Assembly: GCA_016936455.1 (NCBI GenBank)
Contig: JAFGXV010000049.1
Span: forward strand, 61,767 to 125,766
Source of the DNA: Desulfuromonadaceae bacterium
GTDB taxonomy: Bacteria > Desulfobacterota > Desulfuromonadia > Desulfuromonadales > Desulfuromonadaceae
Direction: 5' to 3'
DNA length: 64,000 nucleotides
The notes below the pieces were generated by a model that did not search any database, was not told the origin of the DNA, and saw only the letters and a list, made by a program, of their open reading frames with translations. A program made the translations under genes and the position numbers. This document shows positions 1 through 8,463 of this stretch, one piece after another. The stretch's first letter is position 1. Every line of letters starts with the position of its first letter.

Positions 1-588
1 CACTTCGTGCAGCAGCCGCGCATCGGTGTGGCTGCGGGGGTCCTTGTCGAACAGGCCGTCGACATCGGACAGGATGATCAGCAGTCCGGCATCGACCAGT
101 GTGCTGACCAAGGACGACAGGTTGTCGTTGTCGCCGAAGCGAATCTCGTCGACCACGACGGTGTCGTTTTCGTTGATGATTGGCACCACGCCGTATTCCA
201 GCAGTGTCATCAGGGTATTGCGGGCGTTGAGGTACCGTCGCCGGTTGGCGAGGTCGTCTCTCGTCAGCAGGACCTGGGCCACGTTTTCGCCGCGCTGGCG
301 AAAGGCACTGCGGTAGCTGCGCATCAGCCGGCTCTGGCCGATGGCGGCGGCGGCCTGTTTGAGCTGGATGGTTGGGGGGCGCCCCGTGATGCCGAGATCC
401 TTCTTGCCGGCGGCGATGGAGCCGGAGGAGACGACCACCACCTCGTAGCCACGCTGGCGCAACTGGCAGATGTTGTCCGACAGCCGGTCCATCTGCTCAT
501 TGTTCAGACCGTTTTTGTCCGAGATGACAGCGCTGCCGATTTTGATAACAACGCGGCGGATCGGAGCAATCAGGGGTTTGCGGGGCAT
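1..588 (-). CDS. proB: Glutamate 5-kinase, C-terminal part cut by window edge
   Basis: Cytoplasmic amino-acid kinase that phosphorylates L-glutamate in the first step of proline synthesis. The frame begins MPRKPLIAPIRRVVIKIGSA, followed by the family's VVVVSSGSIAAG segment and the substrate/ATP-binding ENDTV and LSDVDGL motifs. About 196 codons are visible and the frame runs off the left edge, so the C-terminal part (and any PUA domain) is not seen. The ATG at 588 lies inside the last codons of obg (19 bp overlap), which suggests translational coupling as the last visible gene of the rplU-rpmA-obg-proB operon. Identification is firm; only completeness is unknown. Confidence 0.93.
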   Translation of the reverse strand, partial: MPRKPLIAPIRRVVIKIGSAVISDKNGLNNEQMDRLSDNICQLRQRGYEVVVVSSGSIAAGKKDLGITGRPPTIQLKQAAAAIGQSRLMRSYRSAFRQRGENVAQVLLTRDDLANRRRYLNARNTLMTLLEYGVVPIINENDTVVVDEIRFGDNDNLSSLVSTLVDAGLLIILSDVDGLFDKDPRSHTDARLLHEV

Positions 589-1613
589 GATGCGTTCTCT
601 CGCTTGGCGTCGCGTTGTTCATCCAGACGCCGGCCGATGGTGTTGACCAGTTCTTCCAGGCCGTTGCCAGTGACGGCCGAGATGCAGAATACCGGGTAGC
701 CCTGCGCTTCAAACAGGGGCCGTGCCGTTTCGGCGCGCTCGCGCACCTCGGTAATGTCGTTTTTGGTCAGCACCACGATCTGTGGCTTGTCGAGCATGGT
801 TGCGTCGTGCCGCTCCAGCTCGGTGTTGATCTGACGGAAATCGCGCAGCAGATCGGCCTCGTCGGCCTGGCTCAGGTCGACCAGATGGAGGAAGAAGTCC
901 GTCCGTTCAACGTGGCGCAAAAAGCGGGTGCCCAGGCCGTGTCCTTCGCTGGCTCCGGCGATCAGTCCGGGGATATCCGCCATGACAAAGCTTTTGAAGC
1001 CGTCGTAGCGAACGACACCGAGATTGGGAACCAGGGTGGTGAAGGGGTAGTCAGCGACCTTCGGCCGGGCTGCGGACACGGCGCGGATGAGGGTGGATTT
1101 CCCGGCATTGGGCATGCCCACCAGGCCGACATCGGCCAGCAGTTTCAGCTCCAGGCGCAGCGTCACCTGTTCGCCCGGTATGCCGGGTTGGGTATGGCGC
1201 GGCGCGCGGTTGGTGCTGGTGGCGAAACGGGCATTGCCGCGGCCGCCCTGGCCGCCGGCAAGGAGCTTGAAACGCTGATTTTCATGGGTCAGATCGACCA
1301 GTAGCTCACCGGTTCCGTTGTCGTAGACCAGGGTGCCGGCCGGCACGCGAATGGTCAGGGACTCGCCGTTCTTGCCGTGGCAGTTTTTGCCCATGCCTGG
1401 CATGCCGTTGCCGGCCTTGTAATGAACATGGTAACGGAAGTCGAGCAGGGTGGTGAGGCCGGAGTCCGTCTCCAGGTAGACATCGCCGCCATCGCCGCCA
1501 TCGCCGCCGTCCGGGCCGCCGTTGGGAATGAATTTTTCGCGCCGGAAGGACAGGCAGCCGCGGCCGCCGTCACCGGACCGGACATGGATTTTTACTTCAT
1601 CGACAAAACGCAT
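570..1613 (-). CDS. obg: Obg-family GTPase (CgtA/ObgE)
   Basis: Essential GTPase associated with the 50S subunit, linking ribosome assembly to stress control. The 347-aa product has the Gly-rich Obg fold at residues 1-158 (MRFVDEVKIHVRSGDGGRG start). The G domain follows with G1 GMPNAGKST, G3 DIPGLI, G4 TKND and G5 SAVTGNG. The start at 1613 is chosen because the Obg fold begins exactly there; a longer frame from 1676 adds a non-homologous leader. It sits downstream of rplU-rpmA, the classic order, but a hairpin terminator lies between rpmA and obg, so its expression may be partly uncoupled from the ribosomal genes. Confidence 0.97.
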   Translation of the reverse strand: MRFVDEVKIHVRSGDGGRGCLSFRREKFIPNGGPDGGDGGDGGDVYLETDSGLTTLLDFRYHVHYKAGNGMPGMGKNCHGKNGESLTIRVPAGTLVYDNGTGELLVDLTHENQRFKLLAGGQGGRGNARFATSTNRAPRHTQPGIPGEQVTLRLELKLLADVGLVGMPNAGKSTLIRAVSAARPKVADYPFTTLVPNLGVVRYDGFKSFVMADIPGLIAGASEGHGLGTRFLRHVERTDFFLHLVDLSQADEADLLRDFRQINTELERHDATMLDKPQIVVLTKNDITEVRERAETARPLFEAQGYPVFCISAVTGNGLEELVNTIGRRLDEQRDAKRENASCPANP

Positions 1614-1732
1614 GATGGTGTTGTTTCTGTTTTTCGTGTTACAGGGATGTTGTTTGCGCGCAGCGACTGGGAGCATAACACAAGTCGCGACGGCGTGCCC
1701 GGGCAGATCGGCCGGGTGGTGCGAAATTCCAT

Positions 1733-1770
1733 AAAAAAACCCGAAGTTCGTCAGTCTGAACTCCGGGTTT
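1733..1770 (-). terminator. Intrinsic terminator after rpmA
   Basis: On the minus strand a 12-bp stem (AACCCGGAGTTC pairing with GAACTTCGGGTT, one G-T wobble) is followed by a run of T residues. It lies between rpmA and obg and probably attenuates read-through from the ribosomal protein genes into obg-proB. Confidence 0.8.
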
Positions 1771-1793
1771 CTCCTGATGTGGTTCAGGAACGG

Positions 1794-2048
1794 CTAGTCG
1801 GCGTAAACGCTGATTTTCTGCCGTTTTTTATCCTTGCGCTCAAACTTGACAACGCCGTCGATCAGAGCGAACAGGGTGTAATCCTTGCCGCAGCCGACAT
1901 TGTTGCCGGGGTGAAACGTTGTGCCCCGTTGACGTACCAGAATAGAGCCGGCAGTGACTTCCTGCCCGCCGAAACGCTTGACGCCAAGGCGCTTACCACT
2001 ACTGTCGCGACCGTTCTTTGAACTGCCGACACCTTTTTTATGAGCCAT
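1794..2048 (-). CDS. rpmA: 50S ribosomal protein L27
   Basis: 84-aa basic ribosomal protein of the large subunit near the peptidyl-transferase centre. The N-terminus [20 protein letters not shown] and the segment [17 protein letters not shown] are diagnostic for bL27. There is no N-terminal extension of the Firmicute type, so the MAHKKG tail needs no cleavage. It is co-transcribed with rplU, which ends 11 bp upstream, and is followed by a strong terminator. Confidence 0.98.
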   Translation of the reverse strand: MAHKKGVGSSKNGRDSSGKRLGVKRFGGQEVTAGSILVRQRGTTFHPGNNVGCGKDYTLFALIDGVVKFERKDKKRQKISVYAD

Positions 2049-2059
2049 GATTCGCCTCC

Positions 2060-2368
2060 TTAAGCCTCAATGCCCGTAATCCTGAGCCGTGTGATGGGCT
2101 GACGGTGTCCATAGGTCTTGCGATACCCTTGACGGCGCTTGGATTTGAAGACAAGAACCTTCTTGTCTTTTCCCTGCTCAACGATGCGAGCCGTTACCTT
2201 TGCGCCAGGCAATAGAGGTGCTCCGATTTTTACCTCTTCTCCGCCGACCATGAGGACCTCGCTCAGCTCAACCGTTTCACCGACTGCGCCTGCGATTTTT
2301 TCGATTTTGACTGTGTCACCTTCGGATACTTTGTACTGCTTGCCTCCGGTCTTGATCACCGCGTACAT
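2060..2368 (-). CDS. rplU: 50S ribosomal protein L21
   Basis: 102-aa protein starting [18 protein letters not shown], the bL21 signature, and ending in the [15 protein letters not shown] region typical of the family. It binds 23S rRNA during early assembly. It is the first gene of the rplU-rpmA unit; a good -35 hexamer (TTGACA) lies about 80 bp upstream on the same strand, consistent with its own promoter. Confidence 0.98.
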   Translation of the reverse strand: MYAVIKTGGKQYKVSEGDTVKIEKIAGAVGETVELSEVLMVGGEEVKIGAPLLPGAKVTARIVEQGKDKKVLVFKSKRRQGYRKTYGHRQPITRLRITGIEA

Positions 2369-2418
2369 GTGCTTTCACCTCGCTCTCATGCATGTTCTGG
2401 AAAATTTTGTAGCGGTGC

Positions 2419-2448
2419 ACCTTAGCCGCTCACCGGACAGACTGTCAA
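2419..2448 (-). promoter_or_regulatory. Probable promoter of rplU-rpmA
   Basis: Minus strand TTGACA, an 18-bp spacer, then TAAGGT. The -35 box is perfect but the -10 is poor (3 of 6), so only the general position is reliable. Confidence 0.45.
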
Positions 2449-2508
2449 GAAGAATTTTCCCTCCTTATTTTCTCTTCACGACTGGTTGGGTTTGGAGCGG
2501 GGCAGCAT

Positions 2509-3195
2509 TCAGTCAGCTGGCGGTTCAAATTTGTAGCCGGCGCCGTAAATGGAATGAATCAGTTCGCGTTGCGGCGCGATGGCGGCCAGCTTGCGACGCA
2601 GTTTTTTGATGTGGCTGTCCACGGTGCGGTCACAGACAATCCGTTCGTCCGGATAGATGTTCTCCATCAGCTGCTGGCGGCTGTAGAGACGACCGGGGTG
2701 GCTGGCGAGCAGGGCCAGCAGCCTGAACTCCACCGTGGTCAGATCCAGAGGCTGGCCGTCCAGGGTCGCACGCTGACGGGCGGAATCCAGCTGCAGGCCT
2801 GAGATCACAGCGGCTTCGCCCTCGCTGCGGCGCAGCACCGCCTTGACCCGGGCCACCACCTCGCGCGGACTGAAGGGTTTGCAGATGTAGTCATCCGCGC
2901 CGAGTTCCAGCCCGAGCAGGCGGTCGATTTCCTCCACCCGGGCGGTCAGCATGATCAGGGGAACCGTGGAAAAGGCTCTGATCTCGCGACAGAGGCTCAA
3001 GCCGTCCTTGCCGGGCAGCATCAGGTCGAGCAGGATCAGATCGGGGCTGTGTTCGTGCACGCGCGGCAGGGCGTCCAGCCCATTGTCCACCCAGACCGTG
3101 GCAAAGCCGGCCTGGTGTAAATAGTCGGCCAGCAAACGAGCCAGTTTTGTTTCGTCTTCGACAATCAAGACGGTTTTCGCCGTTGTTTTCTCCAT
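2509..3195 (-). CDS. OmpR-family response regulator (BaeR/CpxR-like)
   Basis: 228-aa DNA-binding response regulator. The receiver domain (about 8-120) has the acidic pair in VEDE, the phosphoacceptor in LILLDLMLPGKDG and the switch lysine in YICKPFSP. The C-terminal winged helix (about 130-225) ends IHSIYGAGYKFEPP, typical of OmpR/PhoB regulators. It starts 3 bp after the sensor kinase gene and is co-transcribed with it. A divergent CpxP/Spy-like gene next to the pair suggests an envelope-stress circuit such as BaeSR or CpxAR. This is inferred from context; the inducing signal is unknown. Confidence 0.9.
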   Translation of the reverse strand: MEKTTAKTVLIVEDETKLARLLADYLHQAGFATVWVDNGLDALPRVHEHSPDLILLDLMLPGKDGLSLCREIRAFSTVPLIMLTARVEEIDRLLGLELGADDYICKPFSPREVVARVKAVLRRSEGEAAVISGLQLDSARQRATLDGQPLDLTTVEFRLLALLASHPGRLYSRQQLMENIYPDERIVCDRTVDSHIKKLRRKLAAIAPQRELIHSIYGAGYKFEPPAD

Positions 3196-3198
3196 TGC

Positions 3199-4656
3199 TT
3201 ACCGTTCCGGCTGGGGAAAGAGGAGCCGGATCGACAGCCCGCCCAGGGCGGATGGATGGGCGGAGATCGTTCCCTGATGGGCCTCGGCAATGTTGCGGCA
3301 GATGGCCAGCCCCAGTCCGGCGCCACCGGTCTGCCGGTTGCGCGACGATTCAACGCGATACAGACGATCGAACAGCCGGGGCAGTTCGTTTTCGCCCACG
3401 CCCGGTCCGCTGTCGTCAAAGAGAATAAGCAGCTGGTCTTTACCGCCTGACTGCAGGGTTACCTGCAGCGTCCCACCGGGATCGGTGTATTTGAGGCTGT
3501 TGTCCAGCAGGTTGGAGAACAGCTGCTGCAGTCGTTCGGGATCGCCGAACAGCTGCGTGTCGAGATCGGCGGCACCGTTCATCACCAGCTTCAAACCGTG
3601 CCGCCTGAAATCATCCTCGTAACGGCGGAGCAGTCTTTCCAGCAGCGGCGTCAGCTCCAGCCGGACCTTGCGGTAGTTGAGCGCGCCCAGATCGGACAGG
3701 GTCAGCTGGTAGAGATCGTCGACCAGGCGAGTGAGATGGAGGGTTTCACTGTGCAGGGACTGCAGGGCCTGGGCATCGGGCTGGCGTACCCCGTCCTGCA
3801 GCGCCTCGATCTCCCCGCGCAGGACGCCGATGGGGGTGCGCAGCTCATGGGAGATGTCGGCAACCCATTGGCGACGAGCCTGTTCGTTTTTCTCCAGCGT
3901 GAGCGCCAGCAGATTGAAATCCGTGGCCAGTCGGCCAAGCTCATCACTGCCAGCCACCGGAACCCGACAGGAAAAGTCGCCGCCGCTGAGCTGGTGAGTC
4001 GCTCTGGCCAGCTGTGACAGGGGCTGTACCAGTCGACGGGCCAGCAACAGGGAAAGCAGGGCCGAGACCACCACGATGATCAGTGCGACCAGTATAAAAG
4101 TCAGCTTCTGTTCCCTTAAAAAATGCAGGTGGCGATCCTCGGTGAGTTGCTGGATCGGCTGATAACCGAGATAGCCGATCAGCTCGTCCCGGCAGTGGAG
4201 GGGCGTCAGCTTGAGGCTGTCTTCCATCGCGCCACCACCAATCAAGGGCTGGCGCTGGGCGTCAAGCAGGAAAAAGCGTTCGGGCCGATGGGGCATGAAG
4301 GGCGGCGCCGGCCCGGGGCCCGGCCCGACGCCGGCATTTCGCGGGGGGGGCGGTGGGGCGAAGGCCCGCGCGGCGGGCTCGGGCAGCCGGCGCGCACCTT
4401 CATCGGGCAGGGACTGGAAAACCAGCTGCTGCCACCGCTCAGGGTGGCGTTGCAGCGGTTCCCAGCTGCCTTGCTCGGCGTAAAACCCTTCCAGCGCAGT
4501 GGTCAGACGGGTGATCCCGGCCTGCTCCGCTTCCTTGATGAAACGGAGAAAGCCCTGCTTGAGGTTCCACTGGCTGATGCTCACCAGTCCGAAGACAGCG
4601 AGCACTGCGGCGAGCATGATCGCGCCGAAAAGGCGCTGGGTGATGCTGATTCGCAC
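3199..4656 (-). CDS. Envelope-stress-type sensor histidine kinase (BaeS/CpxA-like)
   Basis: 485-aa inner-membrane kinase. It has TM1 at about 8-28, a periplasmic sensor region at about 30-165, TM2, a HAMP linker (RRLVQPLSQLARATHQLSGG), the DHp helix with phospho-accepting His in DISHELRTPIG, and a HATPase domain with N box (NLLDNSLKY), DSGPGV and GAGLGLAI. I chose the GTG at 4656 because AAGGA precedes it and TM1 then starts near residue 8; an upstream ATG at 4713 is possible. The periplasmic part contains five consecutive prolines and a PGPGPAPP run, echoed in the divergent CpxP-like protein. Five prolines in a row normally need EF-P for translation. Confidence 0.88.
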   Translation of the reverse strand: MRISITQRLFGAIMLAAVLAVFGLVSISQWNLKQGFLRFIKEAEQAGITRLTTALEGFYAEQGSWEPLQRHPERWQQLVFQSLPDEGARRLPEPAARAFAPPPPPRNAGVGPGPGPAPPFMPHRPERFFLLDAQRQPLIGGGAMEDSLKLTPLHCRDELIGYLGYQPIQQLTEDRHLHFLREQKLTFILVALIIVVVSALLSLLLARRLVQPLSQLARATHQLSGGDFSCRVPVAGSDELGRLATDFNLLALTLEKNEQARRQWVADISHELRTPIGVLRGEIEALQDGVRQPDAQALQSLHSETLHLTRLVDDLYQLTLSDLGALNYRKVRLELTPLLERLLRRYEDDFRRHGLKLVMNGAADLDTQLFGDPERLQQLFSNLLDNSLKYTDPGGTLQVTLQSGGKDQLLILFDDSGPGVGENELPRLFDRLYRVESSRNRQTGGAGLGLAICRNIAEAHQGTISAHPSALGGLSIRLLFPQPER

Positions 4657-4882
4657 GATTGTTTTTCCTTGCGTATTCAAACGGTTCCGTCTCTGTCCCG
4701 CCAGTGATAGCACAGCCGGCGGGTAAAAATCATCGCCAATGCAGCGTTAACCCCCGTTTTCCTTATTTCTTCCACATTGTTTGCACGATTGAGGACTATT
4801 TTTAAAGCGTAAACTAAGGCGTCGTGGGCCACTGACCCATGGTTGGATCAAGCCGCCCGCCGCCCCTGACAGGAGGTTGAAG

Positions 4883-5386
4883 ATGGCGAGGAAACGGATG
4901 GTATTCATGTCCCTGATTGGCCTGCTGGCGTTGAGCGGCAGTGCCCAGGCCATGCCCGGTGCTGGTTGTTTTGCCGGCCCGCCGCCGGATTTCGGCGTGC
5001 GAGGCCCGCACCCGCCCGGACCTCCGCCGCATTTTGAAGCGCTCCTCTCCCTCAGCCCCGAGCAGGAAAAGGCCAGCGATGAGATCCGTCAACAGGAGCA
5101 GGAGCGCAGCCGGCCGTTGCTGGAGGCCCTGCACAAAGAGCACGCCACGCTGAAGACGCTGGTGGATGCCGATCGCTTTGACGAAGCGGCGGTACGGGAA
5201 ATCGCCGGGCGCATCGCCGGGCTGGAAACCGAACTCACCGTCTGTCGCATGCAGAGTCGTTTTCGGTTGCACGAGCTGTTGACGGATGATCAGAGGGCCT
5301 GTCTGAAGCAGGTTGCCGAGCAGGGCGGGCCACCCCCGAGACCACCGCGGCGGGAAGGCCCGCCACCTGCCCCCGGCGATCACTGA
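4883..5386 (+). CDS. Periplasmic CpxP/Spy-like protein, proline-rich
   Basis: 167-aa secreted protein. The signal peptide ends in GSAQA-MPG. The mature part has a Pro-rich N-terminal stretch, a helical core with LSPEQEKASDEIRQQ and LLTDDQRACLKQ (LTxxQ-type motifs of the CpxP/Spy/heavy-metal-resistance family), and a Pro/Arg-rich tail. Family members are periplasmic chaperones or negative regulators of a CpxA/BaeS-type kinase, which fits the divergent kinase gene 226 bp away. The start is the ATG at 4883, 6 bp after AGGAGG; a TTG at 4877 abuts the Shine-Dalgarno and is unlikely. Sequence identity is probably low outside the motifs. Confidence 0.75.
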   Translation: MARKRMVFMSLIGLLALSGSAQAMPGAGCFAGPPPDFGVRGPHPPGPPPHFEALLSLSPEQEKASDEIRQQEQERSRPLLEALHKEHATLKTLVDADRFDEAAVREIAGRIAGLETELTVCRMQSRFRLHELLTDDQRACLKQVAEQGGPPPRPPRREGPPPAPGDH

Positions 5387-5508
5387 TGATCCGGTTGTGC
5401 AGATGAAGCGAATTGTTACAAAAGGACAACAAAGGCGGCCTTGATTTGAACCGAAGAGCGACCATGAGGGAAGTTTCGGCCTGTCTGATATTCAAAAAGA
5501 GAGAATTC

Positions 5509-6228
5509 ATGCAACGCTATCAAGATTCAGCTGAGCGAACCGCGGATCGCCTGTTGCTGCTGAGCGATCACGGCGAAGTCGAGGGCGCCATCCAATTGCT
5601 CGAAACGGAAGGCTATGTGGTTGAACAGGCGAACTGCCAGGACGTTGGCATGCAGGTGCTTGAACGCCTCAATCCGCAGGCCATTCTACTCGATCTGGAG
5701 CGACCCTCAGTCCAGTCTCTCTCCGTCTGCCGGGAGTTGCGCCAGGCGTTTGATGGTCCCATTCTGGTGCTGTCGGCAGAAACCAGCGATGTGGTGCAAA
5801 TTCTCGGGCTGGAAATGGGCGCGGATGATTTTCTGTTTAAGCCGCAGCCCGCGAGTTTGTTATTGGCCAAGTTGCGGTCGTTTCTGCGCCGTAGCGAAAA
5901 AAACCGCCGCTATTGCAGAAGGTTGGTTGAGCTTGGCGGCCTGGTGGTTGACGCTGCCCGCCGCGAAGTCAGCTGTGCCGGGCAACCGGTTCCGTTGACT
6001 TCGCGTGAATTCGATCTGCTGTGGTGCCTGGCGGAAAACGCCCGCTCCATTCTCAGTCGCGAAGAGATCCATCAGGCACTTTACAACAGTGAGTACAACG
6101 GCTTTGATCGCTCCATCGATATCTATATCTCCCGTATCCGCCAGAAACTGGGCGATGACCCCCTCAACCCCCGTTATCTGAAAACCGTCCGCGGGTCCGG
6201 TTACCTGCTGGTGGAAAGTCCGGCCTGA
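5509..6228 (+). CDS. Orphan OmpR-family response regulator with atypical acidic pocket
   Basis: 239-aa regulator with a receiver domain (about 12-125) and a winged-helix output domain (about 140-235, ending KTVRGSGYLLVES). The phosphoacceptor Asp is present (AILLDLERP), as is the Lys (FLFKPQP). The N-terminal acidic pair of a normal receiver is replaced by Ser-Asp (LLLLSDHGEV), so metal binding and phosphorylation may be altered. No kinase gene is adjacent. It lies directly before the flagellar operon, whose upstream region has phased TGTAACAGT repeats of the kind OmpR-like proteins bind. ATG 5509 follows an AGAGAG ribosome site; an upstream ATG at 5464 is an alternative. Confidence 0.85.
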   Translation: MQRYQDSAERTADRLLLLSDHGEVEGAIQLLETEGYVVEQANCQDVGMQVLERLNPQAILLDLERPSVQSLSVCRELRQAFDGPILVLSAETSDVVQILGLEMGADDFLFKPQPASLLLAKLRSFLRRSEKNRRYCRRLVELGGLVVDAARREVSCAGQPVPLTSREFDLLWCLAENARSILSREEIHQALYNSEYNGFDRSIDIYISRIRQKLGDDPLNPRYLKTVRGSGYLLVESPA

Positions 6229-6265
6229 CCCGCATTCCATTCCCGACCATTCCTCTGTTTTTCAA

Positions 6266-6295
6266 CGAAAAGCCGCCCATCCGGGCGGTTTTTTT
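6266..6295 (+). terminator. Intrinsic terminator after orphan regulator
   Basis: Stem AGCCGCCC / GGGCGGTT with a short ATCC loop followed by seven Ts on the plus strand, 38 bp beyond the regulator stop codon. It separates the regulator from the fliD transcription unit. Confidence 0.85.
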
Positions 6296-6311
6296 GTGCC
6301 CTGCGCCGGCG

Positions 6312-6341
6312 TGTAACAGTGTGTAGAGCGTATGTAACAGT
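6312..6341 (+). promoter_or_regulatory. Three phased TGTA repeats upstream of fliD
   Basis: TGTAACAGT occurs at 6312-6320 and again at 6333-6341, with a degenerate copy (TGTAGAGCG) at 6322-6330, giving spacings of 10 and 11 bp. Helically phased direct repeats with GTAACA-like half sites are typical of OmpR/PhoB-family binding sites. The nearest regulator gene is the orphan OmpR-family one ending at 6228. No clear sigma-70, sigma-28 or sigma-54 promoter could be recognised between these repeats and fliD. Confidence 0.5.
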
Positions 6342-6463
6342 CGTTGTCGAACTCTTTCAAATCGCAACAGAAAGACAACACAAGTCCAATACAAAAGCGT
6401 TCTCGCCTGTTCGACAAGCCCAGTAACGGATTCATCCGTTCATGCTGGGCAAGGAGAATGAAA

Positions 6464-7762
6464 ATGAGTGAGATCACCTTTGGCGGCTTAGCCACCGGGC
6501 TGGATACCGACAGCATTATCGAAGCGTTGATGGAGATCGAACGGCAGCCCGTCGAAGCGCTGGAAAACGACCTTTCCTATTACGAGTCGGAGACCACGGC
6601 TTTCGCCAAGCTGAATACCCTGCTCGGCACGTTGCAGGACAGTGTCGAGGCCATGGATACGATCAAGGAGATTTCGGCTTTCTCCGCCACGGCCAGCGAC
6701 AGCAGTTTGCTCACGGCAACAACGGACAGCTCAGCCTCTGCCGGCACCTACCACATCGAAATCGTCAGCCTAGCCGAAAGCCAGAAAGACGTCAGCAGTG
6801 AGGGCTTTGCCGATACCAGCAGCGCGACCCTCAGCGGCACGCTGACCATCGGTGACACCACCATCGACTACAGCGAAGTCAGCCTCAAAGAACTGGCGAA
6901 AATGGTGAACAACGCCGATGCCGGCATGTCCGCGACGATTATCAATGACGGCACCGAAAACGGCTATCGGCTGGTTCTGACCGGCGACCAGGCCGGAGTG
7001 ACCACGGAGATCGTCGGTACGGGCAGTATCAGCATCGATACCGCCACCGATGGCCATACCTATGACGCCTCCCAGGCGCACATCATTCTCGACAACGTCG
7101 ATATCTACAGCAACGACAACACCCTGACCGAGGCGATCTCCGGCGTGACCCTGGATCTGCTGGAGGCCGAGGAGGGAAAAATCCTGACCCTGACGGTCGA
7201 GTCGGACACCGACGCCATCGAATCGGCGATGGACGATTTCGTTGACGCCTACAATGACATCATCGGCTGGATGAGCGATCAGAGCGACAGCGACTGGGGC
7301 AGCGATTCGGTGCTGCGTTCACTCAAAAGCAAGATGCAGGTCTTTTTAACCACCCGGCTTTTCGACAATGGTTCCTTCAGCAGCCTGGCTTCGATCGGCT
7401 TTAAAACTGATTTCGAAACCGGCGAAATCAGTATCGACAGCAGTACCCTCAGCGATGCCCTGAGCAGCGACCTGGACAGCGTACTCAGCCTGTTCGCCGG
7501 CAACGAGTCGGCAGGCAGCGATGGGATCGCCGACCTGTTTGCGGACTTCCTCGATGATCAGACCAGCAGCGTCGACGGCATCTATGCGCGGCGCAAAAAA
7601 AGCAACGACGAAAAAAGCGAGCGCATCAACAGCCGCATCGAAATGATGGAGCTGCGGCTGGAGAAGCGTGAAGAGAACCTGCGCGAGCAGTATACCGCGC
7701 TGGAAAATCTGGTTTCCGAACTCAATACCCAACTCTCTTACATCGAAGCCATCGGCAGTTGA
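6464..7762 (+). CDS. fliD: Flagellar filament cap / hook-associated protein 2
   Basis: 432-aa secreted cap protein that sits at the filament tip and promotes flagellin folding. The N-terminus (EITFGGLATGLDTDSIIEAL, then MEIERQPVEALE) is the FliD_N signature. The C-terminal coiled region (about 350-430, ending ENLREQYTALENLVSELNTQ) is the FliD_C helical domain. The start at 6464 follows AAGGAG by 7 bp and matches the family start; an in-frame upstream ATG at 6458 would add two residues. It leads a seven-gene same-strand flagellar cluster. Short for the family but not truncated. Confidence 0.93.
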   Translation: MSEITFGGLATGLDTDSIIEALMEIERQPVEALENDLSYYESETTAFAKLNTLLGTLQDSVEAMDTIKEISAFSATASDSSLLTATTDSSASAGTYHIEIVSLAESQKDVSSEGFADTSSATLSGTLTIGDTTIDYSEVSLKELAKMVNNADAGMSATIINDGTENGYRLVLTGDQAGVTTEIVGTGSISIDTATDGHTYDASQAHIILDNVDIYSNDNTLTEAISGVTLDLLEAEEGKILTLTVESDTDAIESAMDDFVDAYNDIIGWMSDQSDSDWGSDSVLRSLKSKMQVFLTTRLFDNGSFSSLASIGFKTDFETGEISIDSSTLSDALSSDLDSVLSLFAGNESAGSDGIADLFADFLDDQTSSVDGIYARRKKSNDEKSERINSRIEMMELRLEKREENLREQYTALENLVSELNTQLSYIEAIGS

Positions 7763-7798
7763 TCAACCGTCGCAGTCGTTTGACTCAAGGAGGCCCTT

Positions 7799-8449
7799 AT
7801 GTCCGTCAGCAGCGTGACCAGCAGCACCCTCAGCAGCTATACCACCAGCACCGGAAGTACGCTCAATCAGGGCGATTTTCTCACCCTGCTGGTGGCCCAG
7901 CTGGAAAATCAGGATCCGCTCGAACCCCAGAGCAATACGGAGTTCATTGCCCAGATGGCCCAGTTCAGTTCGCTGGAGCAGCAGATCGACACCAACGAAA
8001 AACTCGACAGTCTGCTGTCGACCAATCAGTCCATTGAAACACTCTCCTCCTTCAGTTTGCTGGGACAAAACGTGGTGGCGGAGCAGGACAGTTTTACCCT
8101 GGCGGATGAGAGTATCGAACTGGGCTTCAGTCTTGAGCAGCCCGCCGAGAGCGTCAGTCTGGCCATTCTCAATGCCGAAGGCTCCGTTGTGGATACCCTG
8201 GAAGTCGAGGATGTGGCGGAAGGGATGAGCTTTGTCAGCTGGGACGGCCAGGACAGCGCTGGCAACGCGTTGCCAACCGCAGACTATTCTTGCGTGGTGA
8301 CGGCCTGTTACAGCGACAACACGACGGAAACCCTGGCCACCCTGCAGCGGGCCACGGTGACCGGCATTGATACCAGTAACGGCACCGCCATCGATACCGA
8401 CCAGGGATCGTTCGAGTTGACCAATCTTGTTTCCATTGCCGCCAACTGA
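7799..8449 (+). CDS. flgD: Flagellar hook-capping (scaffold) protein
   Basis: 216-aa protein required for hook polymerisation. The N-terminal motif GDFLTLLVAQLENQDPLEPQ followed by NTEFIAQMAQFSSLEQQ is diagnostic for FlgD. The middle holds the FlgD Ig-like domain (VSWDGQDSAGNALPTADYS) and a tudor-like C-terminus. AAGGAGG lies just before the ATG. It follows fliD by 36 bp and precedes a small flagellar operon protein, the order usual in this bacterial group. Confidence 0.95.
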   Translation: MSVSSVTSSTLSSYTTSTGSTLNQGDFLTLLVAQLENQDPLEPQSNTEFIAQMAQFSSLEQQIDTNEKLDSLLSTNQSIETLSSFSLLGQNVVAEQDSFTLADESIELGFSLEQPAESVSLAILNAEGSVVDTLEVEDVAEGMSFVSWDGQDSAGNALPTADYSCVVTACYSDNTTETLATLQRATVTGIDTSNGTAIDTDQGSFELTNLVSIAAN

Positions 8450-8463
8450 CGGGGAGGGGCGTC

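Noticed and set aside
6344..6463. Sigma-28 or sigma-54 promoter for the flagellar unit
   Set aside because: No TAAA-N15-GCCGATAA-like or TGGCAC-N5-TTGC-like match was found near fliD.
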